Assembly (NCBI GenBank): GCA_026874595.1
Contig: CM049313.1
Span: 58,857,159 to 58,921,158, forward strand
Direction of reading: 5' to 3'
DNA length: 64,000 bases
Source: Sipunculus nudus
Taxonomy: Eukaryota > Annelida > Sipuncula > Golfingiida > Sipunculidae
This document shows, piece by piece, positions 45,187 to 56,340 of this stretch. Both the position numbers and the translations under genes were made by a program. The number at the start of each line of letters is the position of its first letter. Position 1 is the first letter of the stretch. The notes under the pieces are model-generated. The model had not been told where the DNA came from. It saw nothing but the letters and a program-made list of their open reading frames with translations, and did no database searches.

Positions 45187-45862
45187 ATGACAGAGAAACA
45201 AAATACAGAATGACTTTACCTTCCAAAAGTTGCACAGTGAAAAATAATCCAGTACATAACGTTTCATTGTATGTGAATTATTACTGGTGCCGTAATCACA
45301 CTTTTGCTACTACAGTCTTACCCATCAAACCTTGCTCACTGGACATTTGTTTTGGTGAAAATATTAGATAAATGTCCATCTACAACCAAATTTAAGGGTT
45401 GTATTAATGTATATTTTATATTTTGCAATCGCCTTAAAGAATATGATTTGGAGAAGCAATCTGAACTTCAGAGAGAACGTTCTGTATCGAAAGCTTCACT
45501 TCTGTACATGTATCTTCATATTCATACAAATCAGGTCGGATTCGGTGGTGCATGCATGGTACCATACCAATTTATTGCAATCATAAAATTGTCGAAGATA
45601 TTAATTGTTTGTACATGTATAATCTGAGTTAGGAAAAGATTCATATGACTGCATGTATATGTTTTTTTTTAGTAAATTAATTTAATTCGCGGATTTCGGG
45701 GCTTTCATGAAATAATGCACAATCCAGGCATATTGCCGGTAGTGTGTAATTGTATACAGATGATAAACCATGATGTATCGCTGGACATTGTGCAAACAAT
45801 TCTGTGTATATAACAAGGTCGATTGTCGCCATGTAATGACACCTGTTTGAATGAAACCACTC
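45187..45862. other. Intergenic, nothing recognised
   Basis: AT-rich sequence downstream of the CH25H-like gene. A 107-codon open frame at 45304-45627 has no recognisable domain and I do not call it. Confidence 0.5.
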
Positions 45863-45951
45863 AGACTGGTACCCCCGCTCTATTGTGGCCTTCAGCCGAT
45901 CATAGATAGATATGGTTGGAAAAGAACCATAAACGAGCGGGGTACCAGACT
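45863..45951. mobile_element. Small foldback element (MITE-like)
   Basis: The left end AGACTGGTACCCCCGCTC is the inverse of the right end GAGCGGGGTACCAGACT (one base difference), enclosing about 54 bp. Total length is about 89 bp. It could be a solo hairpin or a MITE. Confidence 0.75.
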
Positions 45952-46702
45952 AGAAAACACTAAGATCTAACCCTTTACAGTGGTACAACGTGTTCGGCAT
46001 TGACATATATGGCGTAATGACAGTGTTGCCATGGACGACGTGACACGCATATCCGACCTACATGGATTATCGAGTTTGTAAACTTGGTTATCGTGTCGGG
46101 TGCGTGACCGATATATCCATGGTCGAGGTCCCTTACCTTAGCCTATTTTTTTTCTCTGTACTCTATTCCCCAATACATAAACGCATGCATGATTCACCAG
46201 ATCCAGAGTCGCACACGTCAGACACTAAACTCAAGCCTCAAAGAGCACAAAATTGAACCGCTCTTATTAAATAATTAGCCTATTTAGAAGCATCCAACGA
46301 CTGTGGTCAAATCTGTACATAATAAAAGGTCTTCGCAGGTGAAGAGCTCTGCACATTGTCACTTTAGACATTCACAAATTTACTCCACAACCCCAAAAAT
46401 AGTTTGTTTTCATGCTAGGTCTAACAAATAGCTTAACGCTCAGTGTATCACTACAGATGTTATATATAGGGGAATATTATGTTTCATTATCTTTCATTTC
46501 ATTCCCACTTATAAGTTGTACAAACAAATTGTCACGGAGATTCATGCAATACTTGAACCCTGAAGTCAATGCCAGCATTTATCTTATAATTTTCTTAGCA
46601 ACTAGTTCTGGTTTCATTGTCTCGGTTCGTGTTTGTGTGACACTTTGTATATTAGTTATACAAATGTTTCCTGATTGTGAAATAATAGACATGGGACGGT
46701 TC

Positions 46703-46705
<3 letters not shown>
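45952..46705. other. Intergenic, nothing recognised
   Basis: No domain-bearing frame and no repeat detected. A 124-codon frame (46412-46786) runs into the AT microsatellite and is not supported. Confidence 0.45.

Positions 46706-46772
<67 letters not shown>
46706..46772. repeat. (AT)n microsatellite
   Basis: Pure AT dinucleotide run of about 66 bp. Confidence 0.95.
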
Positions 46773-46775
<3 letters not shown>

Positions 46776-47143
46776 AAACAATATAACAATATATGCATCT
46801 CTTTTATCGTAAGCAAACAAAACTATCTTCATGTAGCACGCTGTATCATGCTATTGTTATTATATTTGTTTTTTAAATTAAGTTTTCCGCGAGACAGAAA
46901 ATGATAATAGTGAAGTAATCGTCAGAAAAATGACGATGTGTCAATCTTACAGATGTATTTCACATGCTTCTATTACTAAAATGACTCCTCATTTGATCCA
47001 AAGACTGCATATATATAAACATCTATAAACTCGTGTGTCTTGTTGAAGGAATCCCTGACAATGGCAAATTGATCGAATGACAGAGATAATCTTGAAGATC
47101 ACAAATTGCTGTGTATATAGGAGATTACTGCTCAGGTCAAAGG

Positions 47144-47405
47144 TTAAAGGTCGATGTTAGTAAAAGAAGTCCGTTCACTGAGACGAGACCTACTCGCGGG
47201 GGGTGAGGTTGTGTTTTGCTCAGATGGTTTTGTTGCATTTTGCTTTATGTGTTTCACAATCTCGTTCAGCCAAAGTACGTGTTGTGTAATAAACTTTATT
47301 ATAAAATAAGACACGTCTTTTGTTATAAATAAACTTGTTCCGTCCTGATCATCATAAATTAGACAACGGTCCCAATCGTCTTCCAAATGCAAGCAAGACC
47401 TGCCT
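47144..47405 (-). CDS. Weak candidate terminal exon, unknown product
   Basis: The open frame encodes about 85 residues, beginning near GRSCLHLEDDWDRCLIYDDQ and ending with a Ser/Thr/Arg-rich tail and stop. A plausible acceptor, CACTGCTTAG|A, precedes it. There is a hydrophobic stretch (YFIIKFITQHVLWL). Composition looks more protein-like than neighbouring frames, but I recognise no family and cannot identify upstream exons, so this may be chance. Confidence 0.2.
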
Positions 47406-47624
47406 GTCTAAGCAGTGAAAAGTTCATCCACTAGAAGTCGCCACCTGCGAATCCTTGTTGAGAGGCAGATGCAAGACTGAAAAGAGTATGGATCCAGCTG
47501 AACTACAAATGTAAAAAAAAAAATATCCTTTATCCAAAGCCCTGTACAATGTCCTGCATCTAAAAAAAATATAAACGTGATTTAATTTACATTTTTCATA
47601 ATATATAATAAATTTATTACTGGA

Positions 47625-47828
47625 GGCACTAGGCATGCCGGGCTCGGATGGAGGCGTAGCGAAGTCTGCATTGGGTCGGATTTAACCAGAGAAAACCACC
47701 GACACTGTAGTGGACAGGCAACTACAGCCTGCCCTCATGGCCATGCATGTATGCCCGGGACTGAACCCAGGACGCCTGCGGAGAGAGCTGAACGGTTTAC
47801 CACTCAACAGTCCAGGCCTCTCCCCTCT
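47625..47828 (-). mobile_element. tRNA-derived SINE
   Basis: In minus sense, the A-box-like TGTTGAGTGGTAAACC and the B box GGGTTCAGTCCC are about 40 nt apart, as in a tRNA-related RNA polymerase III promoter. A central region with GGTGGTTTTCTCTGG follows, resembling conserved central domains of invertebrate SINEs. The 3' end runs into AATAAATTTATTAT. It does not fold as a full tRNA, so it is not a tRNA gene. Confidence 0.7.
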
Positions 47829-48219
47829 TCTCACCCTGTCTACAGTGGTAAAGTCCTTGTATTACATGTAGCAGTCATTGGAGAACAGAAAAAAAATATA
47901 CTTGTGGTGGTAACCAGTAAATGAATAAATGTGGTGCAAGAAAACATCAAACTTGATTTAAATGAATATTGGATACAGTTATCAGTATACGTATATTAGT
48001 TATTGGGTGGTAAAATACAAGAACACAGCAAGTTAAATTACAGTCTGCACGCACATTAATACAGGATATGAAATACAAATAAAAATATTCTAGATAGAAT
48101 ATAGTTGATGAAAAACAGAAATCGTAATGGTATTTGAACACCTATTAACCACACGTTAACCAGTGCGTGCACAGATAAATGTAATTACTAAACCTGTAAA
48201 AAACTGCAAAAACACGAAC

Positions 48220-48600
48220 AACTAGAAATCTGCATTCAAAGGAATGCAAGCCTCTACCATGTTGGGGGGTCCCTTTCGTGGGATGCTCCCAAAACCATGT
48301 TTGCATGCACTTATTCGGCCCATATTCCTTCGTCCATAAGTCAATGTACGTTTGTTAATATTCCTTGATGACGTTCCTTAATAAGGATCATGTATGGGGT
48401 CCGCACCCCTATCTAGTCGAGTGCTCATTGGCCTATTCCCGACATTCCCTGAAAATTTCATGAAATTTCGTTCATAATTGCCCCCACCAATGCTCGATAG
48501 AGCGTCGGCGGATAAACAAAGGGTTGGTTTCTTGCGCTCACGGATGTACAAACAACGGCCTGAATGATATTTGAATGCACATGTCCTGCATAAAGGATAA
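48220..48600 (+). mobile_element. Family H element (5' head plus body)
   Basis: Head AACTAGAAATC, hairpin TGCATTC-AAAG-GAATGCA (48231-48248), then GCCTCTACCATG. The body has short T-rich and C-rich segments. A right terminus was not identified; the fragment is assigned by its head, which matches the AACTAGA-hairpin plan of C, D and F. Confidence 0.45.
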
Positions 48601-49880
48601 CAAATTGTAAAAAAAAATATTGTGAGAGATTCATAGGACAGTTAGAGACGAGGAGAACGGATGGGAGTACAAGGACGCTATATAAAGGTAGCAGAGAAAA
48701 TCAAGAGTCAGGGTCCATAATCATGAACTTGAGAGGCACTCAATGTATTGCGCATATACTTCCGCCATGACAAAACAAACCATACTGGATACAGGACCCG
48801 TCTCTAAAGGTCATTAAGATCAGCAACCAACTACAGTAGTGTCTGACTGGCCAATGCATTTTTCTCCCATTATATAAATAGTTTCATCAGTTTTGTGCAA
48901 TGCTGCTGACAGACAAACCAACCAAGGAGCAAACCAGAAAACATTCAGTTAACCAAGCAGACACGAATAGAAACCTGAGCTCCTTGGCACAGGTCCTTAA
49001 TATAGCGTCCAGTTGCTTCCTCCATGAATTCAATATCTTGTAGAAACACTTTCTGTTCCTTAAGTGAAGATAGTATCGAAATTTTTCATTAGCTCAAGTG
49101 AATGTATCTTCACCGATTTTTTATTTAGGTAATAAAGGATATCCTGGAACCTACAAACTGCTTTTGCTTTCATTCGTTAAACGGACATTAAATTCACTTT
49201 CCATTTTACATTCACTGTGGTTTGATGTGTTTGTATCCATAATTTTCCTGTCAGTAGATGTATTTAGGAGAGAATGTTAAAGGGGCCTTATCACATATAG
49301 AGCAAGTTTTATTAATATAAAAAATAGCATATTCTCTTTTAAATGAGATGGTACCTGCATAAATATTGCCCTGAAACCTATTGCTTACTCCTAGATTCTG
49401 TATACGAGGTTTGAAAAAGAAGTGACAACATAAACAAAGCGCGAACGTCACCTGCGTTGTCTATTTTTATTTCAGGCTAATAACCAGTATTTCACAGCCG
49501 TGCACGTACATGTTTGGGCCTCAGCACCGGTCAATCAGGAGATACCCTGACTCTGACTGTTGCCCCAAAAATGAAATACATGTTCCCCCTGGCTGAAACG
49601 TCGCGTGTTGCGGTGTCTCGGGGACACGATACACCGTGTCTTACTGTGATGCGTGGCATTTCAGTTGTGAATTTATTGCACACATCTATTGCGATAGGTT
49701 CCACAATGAATTTAAATTCGACCGATGGACCGTAATGTACATCCAGCAGAGATATATCAGAGGACATGACGGGCCATGTATGAACTAGATTTGACTACTC
49801 TTTGTTTGGGATCTGTCGCGCATGCTTTAAATCGGACCTCCGGTCGCGCGGCCTTGTTATGGAATACAGACACATTCTTA
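48601..49880. other. Intergenic, nothing firm
   Basis: Open frames on both strands at 49514-49767 overlap each other and show no domain. They could be flank of the adjacent Penelope-like element. No other feature seen. Confidence 0.4.
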
Positions 49881-51535
49881 TTCATTATTCCGTGAAAAAA
49901 ACCGAGCCAAACCAATGGAGAAGCACCGACGAGGTTCTCAAATGTTTTTCCGGACTCAGCGGTAAGAAACAATTAACATTCATCATGTTTGATATTATAT
50001 CCGTCTATAAATGAGAGCCTCCTAACCAAATCCTTAGAATGGGCTAAACAATTCACAACCATACAAAAAACGGAAATAGAAGCCATACTTCACTCCAGAA
50101 GATCTATACTTTTTGACAACCATGGAAAACCTTGGACAAAAATAGGTGCACCAAACCAGTTTTACGTCACTATGGGTGCTTTTGACGGCGCCGAAATATG
50201 TGAACTGGTGGGATTATATAACCTCACTGACCTGGGAAAATCTTGAACACCGAAAGCATTGGCCTATACCGCGACGACGGTCTAGCTGTTTTACGATCAG
50301 CATCAGGTAGTGAAGTGGACCGAACTAGGAAAAAATTGATTAAACTATTCCAGGAAAATGGCCTAAGAATCACAGCCCAAACTAATTTAAAACCAGCAAA
50401 CCTCCTGGATGTCAACCTTGACCTCTGCACTGGACAAACCAAACCATACAGAAAACACAACGATAAAACTGTCTACATAAACTGTAAATCAAACCACCCA
50501 CCATCTATTATCAAGAACTTACCGCAGGCAATCGGGAAAAGACTCGCATTATTATCATTAAACAAACAAATATTTGAAGATGCCGCTCCAATCTATAATG
50601 CAGCCTTAAAGAAAGCAGGGTACAATGAAAGCGTCCATTACAATGCGGGACACGGCAGTAATGGACAACAAAAAAAGAAAAGAAACAGAGCTAGAAAGAT
50701 AATTTGGTACAACTCACCCTACAGCAAGAATGTCAAAATAAATGTCGGCTCGCAATTCTTAAAACTGATAAAAAAACACTACCCACGGGATAGCAAACTA
50801 TACAAAATTTTTAATAAAAATACAATCAAAATTAGTTACAGTTGCATGAGAAATATGATGCAAATAATAACAGCCCACAACAAAAAAATCACTGCAAAAT
50901 ATAACCAAGAAACCAGCGAAAAAACCTGCAACTGTAGGGTGAAAAACACATGTCCCTTAGACGGGAATTGCCTTGCTGGCAATATTGTTTACAAAGCGAC
51001 GGTCAAGACCGAACACCAAACCGCTCAATACATCGATTTAGCAAGTGGCCCATTCAAAACTCGGTACAACAACCACAACAAATCATTCCGCAGTAAACGT
51101 TACGAAAAAGAAACAGAAATTTCGAAGCACATTTGGACCCTAAGAGAAAACAAAATATTCTACCACCTGGGAAATAACCAAACGCTCTAACACAATGAAA
51201 CGCACCTCGGACCAAGGTAACTTCTTCTGTATGGAGGAGAAATACAGCATACTTCACCACAAAAGCGACAAGTCGATAATCCTATTAAACAGGCGAAGTG
51301 AATTCGAAATGCCGACACCTGATACCACCGAACCGTGAAAAAAGAAAGTAACAGTCATAGCTGGGTCCCCAACAAGCGTCAGTTATCTGATGATCGCCCG
51401 GTTGCCGATACCGGCAACGGCGTGAAACTCCGAGTAATAACACGATGCTCCAGCCTGCTTAACGTTTGTTACCTGCTTTACCTAAGCTGTATCGAGCACT
51501 ATACTGCAAGCACTGGAACCTACCTATGATGATGA
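49840..51535 (+). mobile_element. Degenerate Penelope-like retroelement with GIY-YIG-type domain
   Basis: RT fragments: NQWRSTDEVLKCF and TFIMFDIISVY (49900-50010), then after a frameshift ESLLTKSLEWAKQFTTIQ and VTMGAFDGAEICELVGLYNL (to 50246), then after a second frameshift GLYRDDGLAVLR, the PLE catalytic box, and ENGLRITAQTNLKPANLLDV. The tail domain has TCPLDGNCLAGNIVYKATV, YIDLASGPFKTRYNNHNKSF and ISKHIW, the order seen in the GIY-YIG endonucleases of PLEs. The YIG position reads YID. The 5' end is truncated, so it is not autonomous. Confidence 0.88.
50243..51190 (+). pseudogene. Penelope-like polyprotein C-terminal piece (RT palm/thumb plus endonuclease)
   Basis: A 315-codon open frame, the longest intact piece of the element. 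It starts just before YRDDGLAVL and runs through a Lys/Asn-rich connector to the Cys-containing GIY-YIG-type module (CNC, CPLDGNC). It is out of frame with the upstream RT pieces and ends at TAA after NNQTL, shorter than complete relatives. Confidence 0.82.
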
Positions 51536-51537
51536 TG

Positions 51538-51539
<2 letters not shown>

Positions 51540-51602
<63 letters not shown>

Positions 51603-51620
51603 ATTATTATTATTATTATT
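51540..51620. repeat. (AT)n then (ATT)n microsatellites
   Basis: About 58 bp of AT followed by about 22 bp of ATT, directly after the Penelope-like 3' end and GATGATGATGATT. Confidence 0.93.
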
Positions 51621-52494
51621 GTATCCGCCAAAACAAAGTTTTTGACGGGTTCCGCCGCCGCGTTCGTTTCCGGAGAACTACTCTGAGAATACTGGACAGA
51701 TTTTTTCGAAACTTACACCAATTATCGGGTCACATGTGAACTGGTGCCTAACCAATTGGCGTTGACCTCTGACCTCTCCTCTCTGCCCAGCGTCCATTTG
51801 TGCGGCAGTTTCCACACATAAACTGACATATCTCGGGAGCTGTTTGACCGATCAGGAAGAAAAAAAATGTACAAATGTAGCCCTTGGATAGCTTTATAAC
51901 ATACTCAAAAAATGGTGGCGCCACCTGCAACCATAGTTGCACAGTGTCCATCTGTTCATCTGCCTTGGGATAGAATCACTCATATATTTGCAGTGGTTTG
52001 ACAAATTCACCTAAAATTCGGCATGCGTATACATCCCGGATAGCTTTCTTGATTATGACAGGTGGCGCCACCTACATTCACATTCACGCTGCAGACATCC
52101 ATGCTTATATCTCCGGACTGGTTTAACGTATATTCCTGAAAATTTGCATGTGTATAGATCTCACATAGCTCTTTATCATACGCAAAACTTTATCATACGC
52201 ACAACCATTTTTGCACAGTGTCCGTCTGTTTGTCTGCCGTGGGGAAAAATCACTCATATCTCGGCAGTGGTTTGACGTATCTGCGTAAAATTTTGCAGAT
52301 TTATACATCCTGGACAGCTTTCTTGATTTAATGACAAGCGCAACCTACATACACATTTCGGCTGCAGACATCCATGCTAATATGCAACACACCTCACTCT
52401 GTTTCCCCTTGCCACTCAATCCATGCCTCACTTCACCCGTTCCACTCTGATTTTGGCGGATACACGTAGTCGCTTGTCGACTAGCGGTATTCTA

Positions 52495-52498
<4 letters not shown>
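51619..52498 (-). mobile_element. Family C element copy C5
   Basis: Minus orientation: the terminal TTGTATCCGCCAAAAC is at the left, and the head (TAGTCGACAAGCGACTACGT in minus sense, then CTAGAATACCGC) is at the right. Palindromes GGTGGCGCCACC near 51914 and 52060. (ATT)n lies on both flanks. Confidence 0.85.

Positions 52499-52525
<27 letters not shown>
52496..52525. repeat. (ATT)n microsatellite right of C5
   Basis: ATT repeat continuing the same motif found left of C5, which suggests that C5 inserted into one (ATT)n tract. Confidence 0.85.
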
Positions 52526-52526
<1 letters not shown>

Positions 52527-54649
52527 GCGATCGACTGGCAGGGAAATACATCACCATTAAATATTGATTCAATATTTTTTTTATTTATGTATTTATTTCA
52601 ATCATCTTTTACCAGGATAGCCTATATTTAGCTCATTAGCTGGTTTTCAACAGGGTCGTGGATAAAGTTAGAACATATAAAATGAATAAAATATACATCA
52701 TACAGATACATATTAAACGCATGACATAGTGCTATAAATATTAAATACATAGTTCAATATATAGCGTGAACGATTAAAATATGTTATGCAGTAATGGAAC
52801 ATAGTCGTTACATAGAAGACAGAGAAAATAAAATAAAATAAAATGCATATCAATCTCATGAAATATTGATTTAGAATTATGGGAAATATATTATTCTCAA
52901 TTATTGATACATTTGATGATAGCCTACATGTATAGTTTCTAGTATTATCATTATCATTTTTATCTGTACACCTTGTACCGTGTTGTATTGCACCTGATAC
53001 AACCCTAAATTCCTTTGACAAGTCAAGAACCGTGACTCATGTCCGCAGGTACATGTGTACCCAACAAATCAAAACAATTGACTATTATGTGGTTACGTTA
53101 ACGGCCGAACTAAAACACATTGTGCTGTATATAACATATTCACGGTTTGTGTGCATGTTCGAGTTTCCAGAAATAATCCTTCTTTCTTCCATTCCTCTAT
53201 TAAAATAGTTCATTTGAGATATATATTTACCATATATATTAAGAAGGATTTAAATGCATATCGATAATATGAAAAAAAATAACTGAAATTCAATATAGCA
53301 AACACAATTTAATTGTATCTTTAATCTTTAAATGAATTTAACGTATAAATGAATAATCTTTGTCAATGTTTTAACGAGAATTTCTGTCTTACAATTAACT
53401 GATCCCTCTGACCATCACCTAACCGAATATACTCAGTTCACGGGGAAGGGAGTCGACTATACATTTTGCTATTGCAATATATTGCGATGTATATACGAGC
53501 GGTTATTCCGATATACGTACGTAACGCGATATTTTCATTCTATCAATTTACAGAGAATAATTGTATTTTCTGGTATATGCAACACTTTAAATATGTTATT
53601 AATCCATTATCATGAATGTTACATATATAATATGACACAATGAAAGTATTTATTCAGATCAGTTTATTTTACTCAGGATAGGCCTATAAAATATATGGCA
53701 AAATAACTCATGCAGTGTAGTACTTACTTATTGCTGACAGAACTCGAAGAAACTCCTACAACAATCGATCAGTTTCAGTCACGTTTGACAAAATCTCCAA
53801 GAATAGGCCTACCAATATATAAAAAAACATACATGCATGGCGAAATGCAATATGCGCATCACGAATCGGGATATCCCGATCGATCGATATGATATCGCAC
53901 ACCCATAGTAGTTCATGATAACAAGAAACAGAATATGCAATGCGTATAACAGAATATTCAAATTCAGCTGTATACTAAAATTAGCAATAAAATTTGCCAC
54001 ACTATAAAATTTATAGTGTAATATTTTGCAGCAGTTGCCGTTTGTAAACGCTGAAATATTCATCTCAATGCTATATGCCTATATGATATATATATATGTT
54101 TCGCTATAGAATTCTGTCTCATACCGCATGTAAACTCTCCCGGGATCTTAATCGAACTCCGATATGTAACGTACGTTATTAAGAAAAAAAAATGTGCGAC
54201 GGTTCCCCAAATATATATGGCTGGTTCAAATCTGAGCTCGAGAGACACAAATTGCTGAAGGCCTATAATACGATAAAATGATCTAGATTACCTATACAAA
54301 ATGTTATTGTTAGTTGGAACGAAACACCCCCCCCCCCCCCCGACATCAATAGTAATAAGCGCACTAACTTGTAATCAAACTAATTTCATATGTATAACTT
54401 GATCAGTATGCTTACAAATTAACAAGTAAAAGCATAGGTATAACAATGTATACTTAAAAGACTGGACTAAGTAGCATGGGCTTTTGAAATATACTCGACA
54501 TATCTTACCTTTAAAGTACGAGCACGAACCGGTTTCACCCCCCCCCCCCCCCCGATTTTTTTTCATGCTGGATAATACTCTATTATAGTTTGCTCTGAAA
54601 GTTTCTGGGTGCCGTCAGCGGGGCTTTCAGTAGAGTAGTGCATGGACAT
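52526..54649. other. Intergenic, nothing firm
   Basis: AT-rich. Text near 52610-52670 (ACCAGGATAGCC...TTTTCAACAGGGTC) looks like a fragment of an interspersed repeat. Poly-C runs occur at 54328-54342 and 54538-54553. No gene seen. Confidence 0.45.
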
Positions 54650-56340
54650 GTGACCCATGGGTCATGACGCTCAGATGACAAGGAGGAGATTAAAAATATG
54701 AATTGTATCATCTAAATGTCAAATTTTGTAGGTGGTATCCCCACTGAACTTTTCAAAATCAACAAGAAGAAAAAGTTTTATTATAGTATGTCCAGCAAAT
54801 CCCATGAAATCTAGCCTTTTTGTATGCAGTCAGCTGAGCTATACATGACCATGCATATTTTTTAAGGATATCACTGGATGTAAAAACAGATAATTCTAGG
54901 TCCAACAGTAAAGTGTTGTACCCTGTCTGTCTATGTGCTTAAAATTGTTTTGGCCAGTAATATAGGTCACTATGACCTAATTTCAGGTTTCCATGGAGAT
55001 TGCCAAAAATGTTTTGGCCTGTAGCACGCAAAATATAGGTCACCATGACCTAATTTCAGGTTTCCATGGATATTTGACAAGATTTCCCTGTTTATTTCAT
55101 TAGAATATTATAGGGCCAGCAGATACAATTTTTCCCAATTTGATTTTCAGGGTGATATAAAAATAATGTCTTTGGCCAAAAGTTCACAGAATATAGGTCA
55201 CCATGACCTTATTTAAGCTTTCCATGCAGAAAACCTGCCTGAATGTCATGTTCAATGATTCTAGGCCTAGCGGATACATTGTGTCCCTTCTGACTGACTT
55301 GGTGCTAAAAAATCATGCTTCTGGTCTATAGACAGCAGAATATAGGTCACCATGATCCAATTTCAGGTTTCAAATGAGAATTGCCAAGGACTCCCCTGAA
55401 TGTCATGTTCAGTCTGCTCAAAGGCATCTTTTCCCTATAGGTCGCAGAATATAGGCCACCATGACCTAATTTGAGATTTCCGAGGAAATTTGCTCAGGAC
55501 CTCCCTTGATGTACAGTTAAAATTTTCTAGGTCTAACGGTTACGATTTGTGCCCTGTTAAAGGCCGGACTGCCTGACAACCGGACGGACGATGGAAAAAG
55601 GGTGATAACAATGGCTCAGATGACTTACAGACAGCTGAGCTAAAAAATACGGATGGCGCAATCAGTAAGCTGGAAATGATGCAACACACAATGTTAAATC
55701 TGCATGGATAGAATCAAGGGAATCAATGCATTGGTTATTCAGATACTGGAACTTTTGTATCAATTTTTAATTATTCTTGGGGGGGGGGGGGTTGCTTTTG
55801 AGCCCAATAGATATGGGTCACTGTGACCTAATTTAAGGTTTCCTATGAGATTTTCACGGACCTCGATTGGTTTAATGTTGGTAGAATCTAGGCCTATAGA
55901 TACAAATTGTGCCTCATCTGAACGACTGGATGCTCAAAATCATTTTTTCAGCTTGTAGTTCGCAAAATATAGGTCACCGTAACCTAATTTCAGGTTTCAA
56001 AGGAGATTTGACTAGGAACTCCCTGAAAATGACAAAACACTCCATGATCAATATGTATGGAAATAAATCTTTGCAATCAATACATTAGTTATTCTGATAC
56101 TGGAGCTTTTGTATCAAATCTAGGGGTATTTTCGAGCCCCATAGCTCGGAGAATATAGGTCACAGATCTCCAATTTTATGGACCTCTATCGATTTCAATT
56201 AGAAGTTTCTAGGTCTAGTGGTTGCGATTTGTGCCCTGTTAACGGACGGAACGACAGATGGCACGATGGAAAGAGAGACGGATGACGGACAAAGAGTGAT
56301 CGCTATAGCTCAGACGACTTTCAGTAAGCTGAGCTAAAAA
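54650..56340 (+). mobile_element. Family B element copy B2 (composite)
   Basis: Head TGACCCATGGGTCATGACGC. The true end hairpin is at about 56308-56337 (TAGCTCAGACGACTTTCAGT then AAGCTGAGCTAAAAA). A second complete-looking end lies at 55612-55645 and a partial one (CAGTCAGCTGAGCTAT) at 54828-54843. Left modules repeat ATATAGGTCACCATGACC; right modules are closer to B1. Confidence 0.75.

Noticed and set aside
46412-46786. 124-codon frame ending in a Tyr/Ile run
   Set aside because: The end is the AT microsatellite. The remainder shows no domain or splice-site support.
47700-47828. A tRNA gene on the minus strand
   Set aside because: A and B boxes are present, but no complete cloverleaf or acceptor stem can be drawn, and a SINE-type body follows.
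49514-49767. Overlapping frames of 73 and 78 codons on opposite strands
   Set aside because: No recognisable domain or splice context. Overlap of two open frames on both strands in GC-richer sequence is expected by chance.
54375-54566. Frame starting with a Gly-rich stretch on the minus strand
   Set aside because: The glycines come from a poly-C run at 54538-54553; there is no other support.
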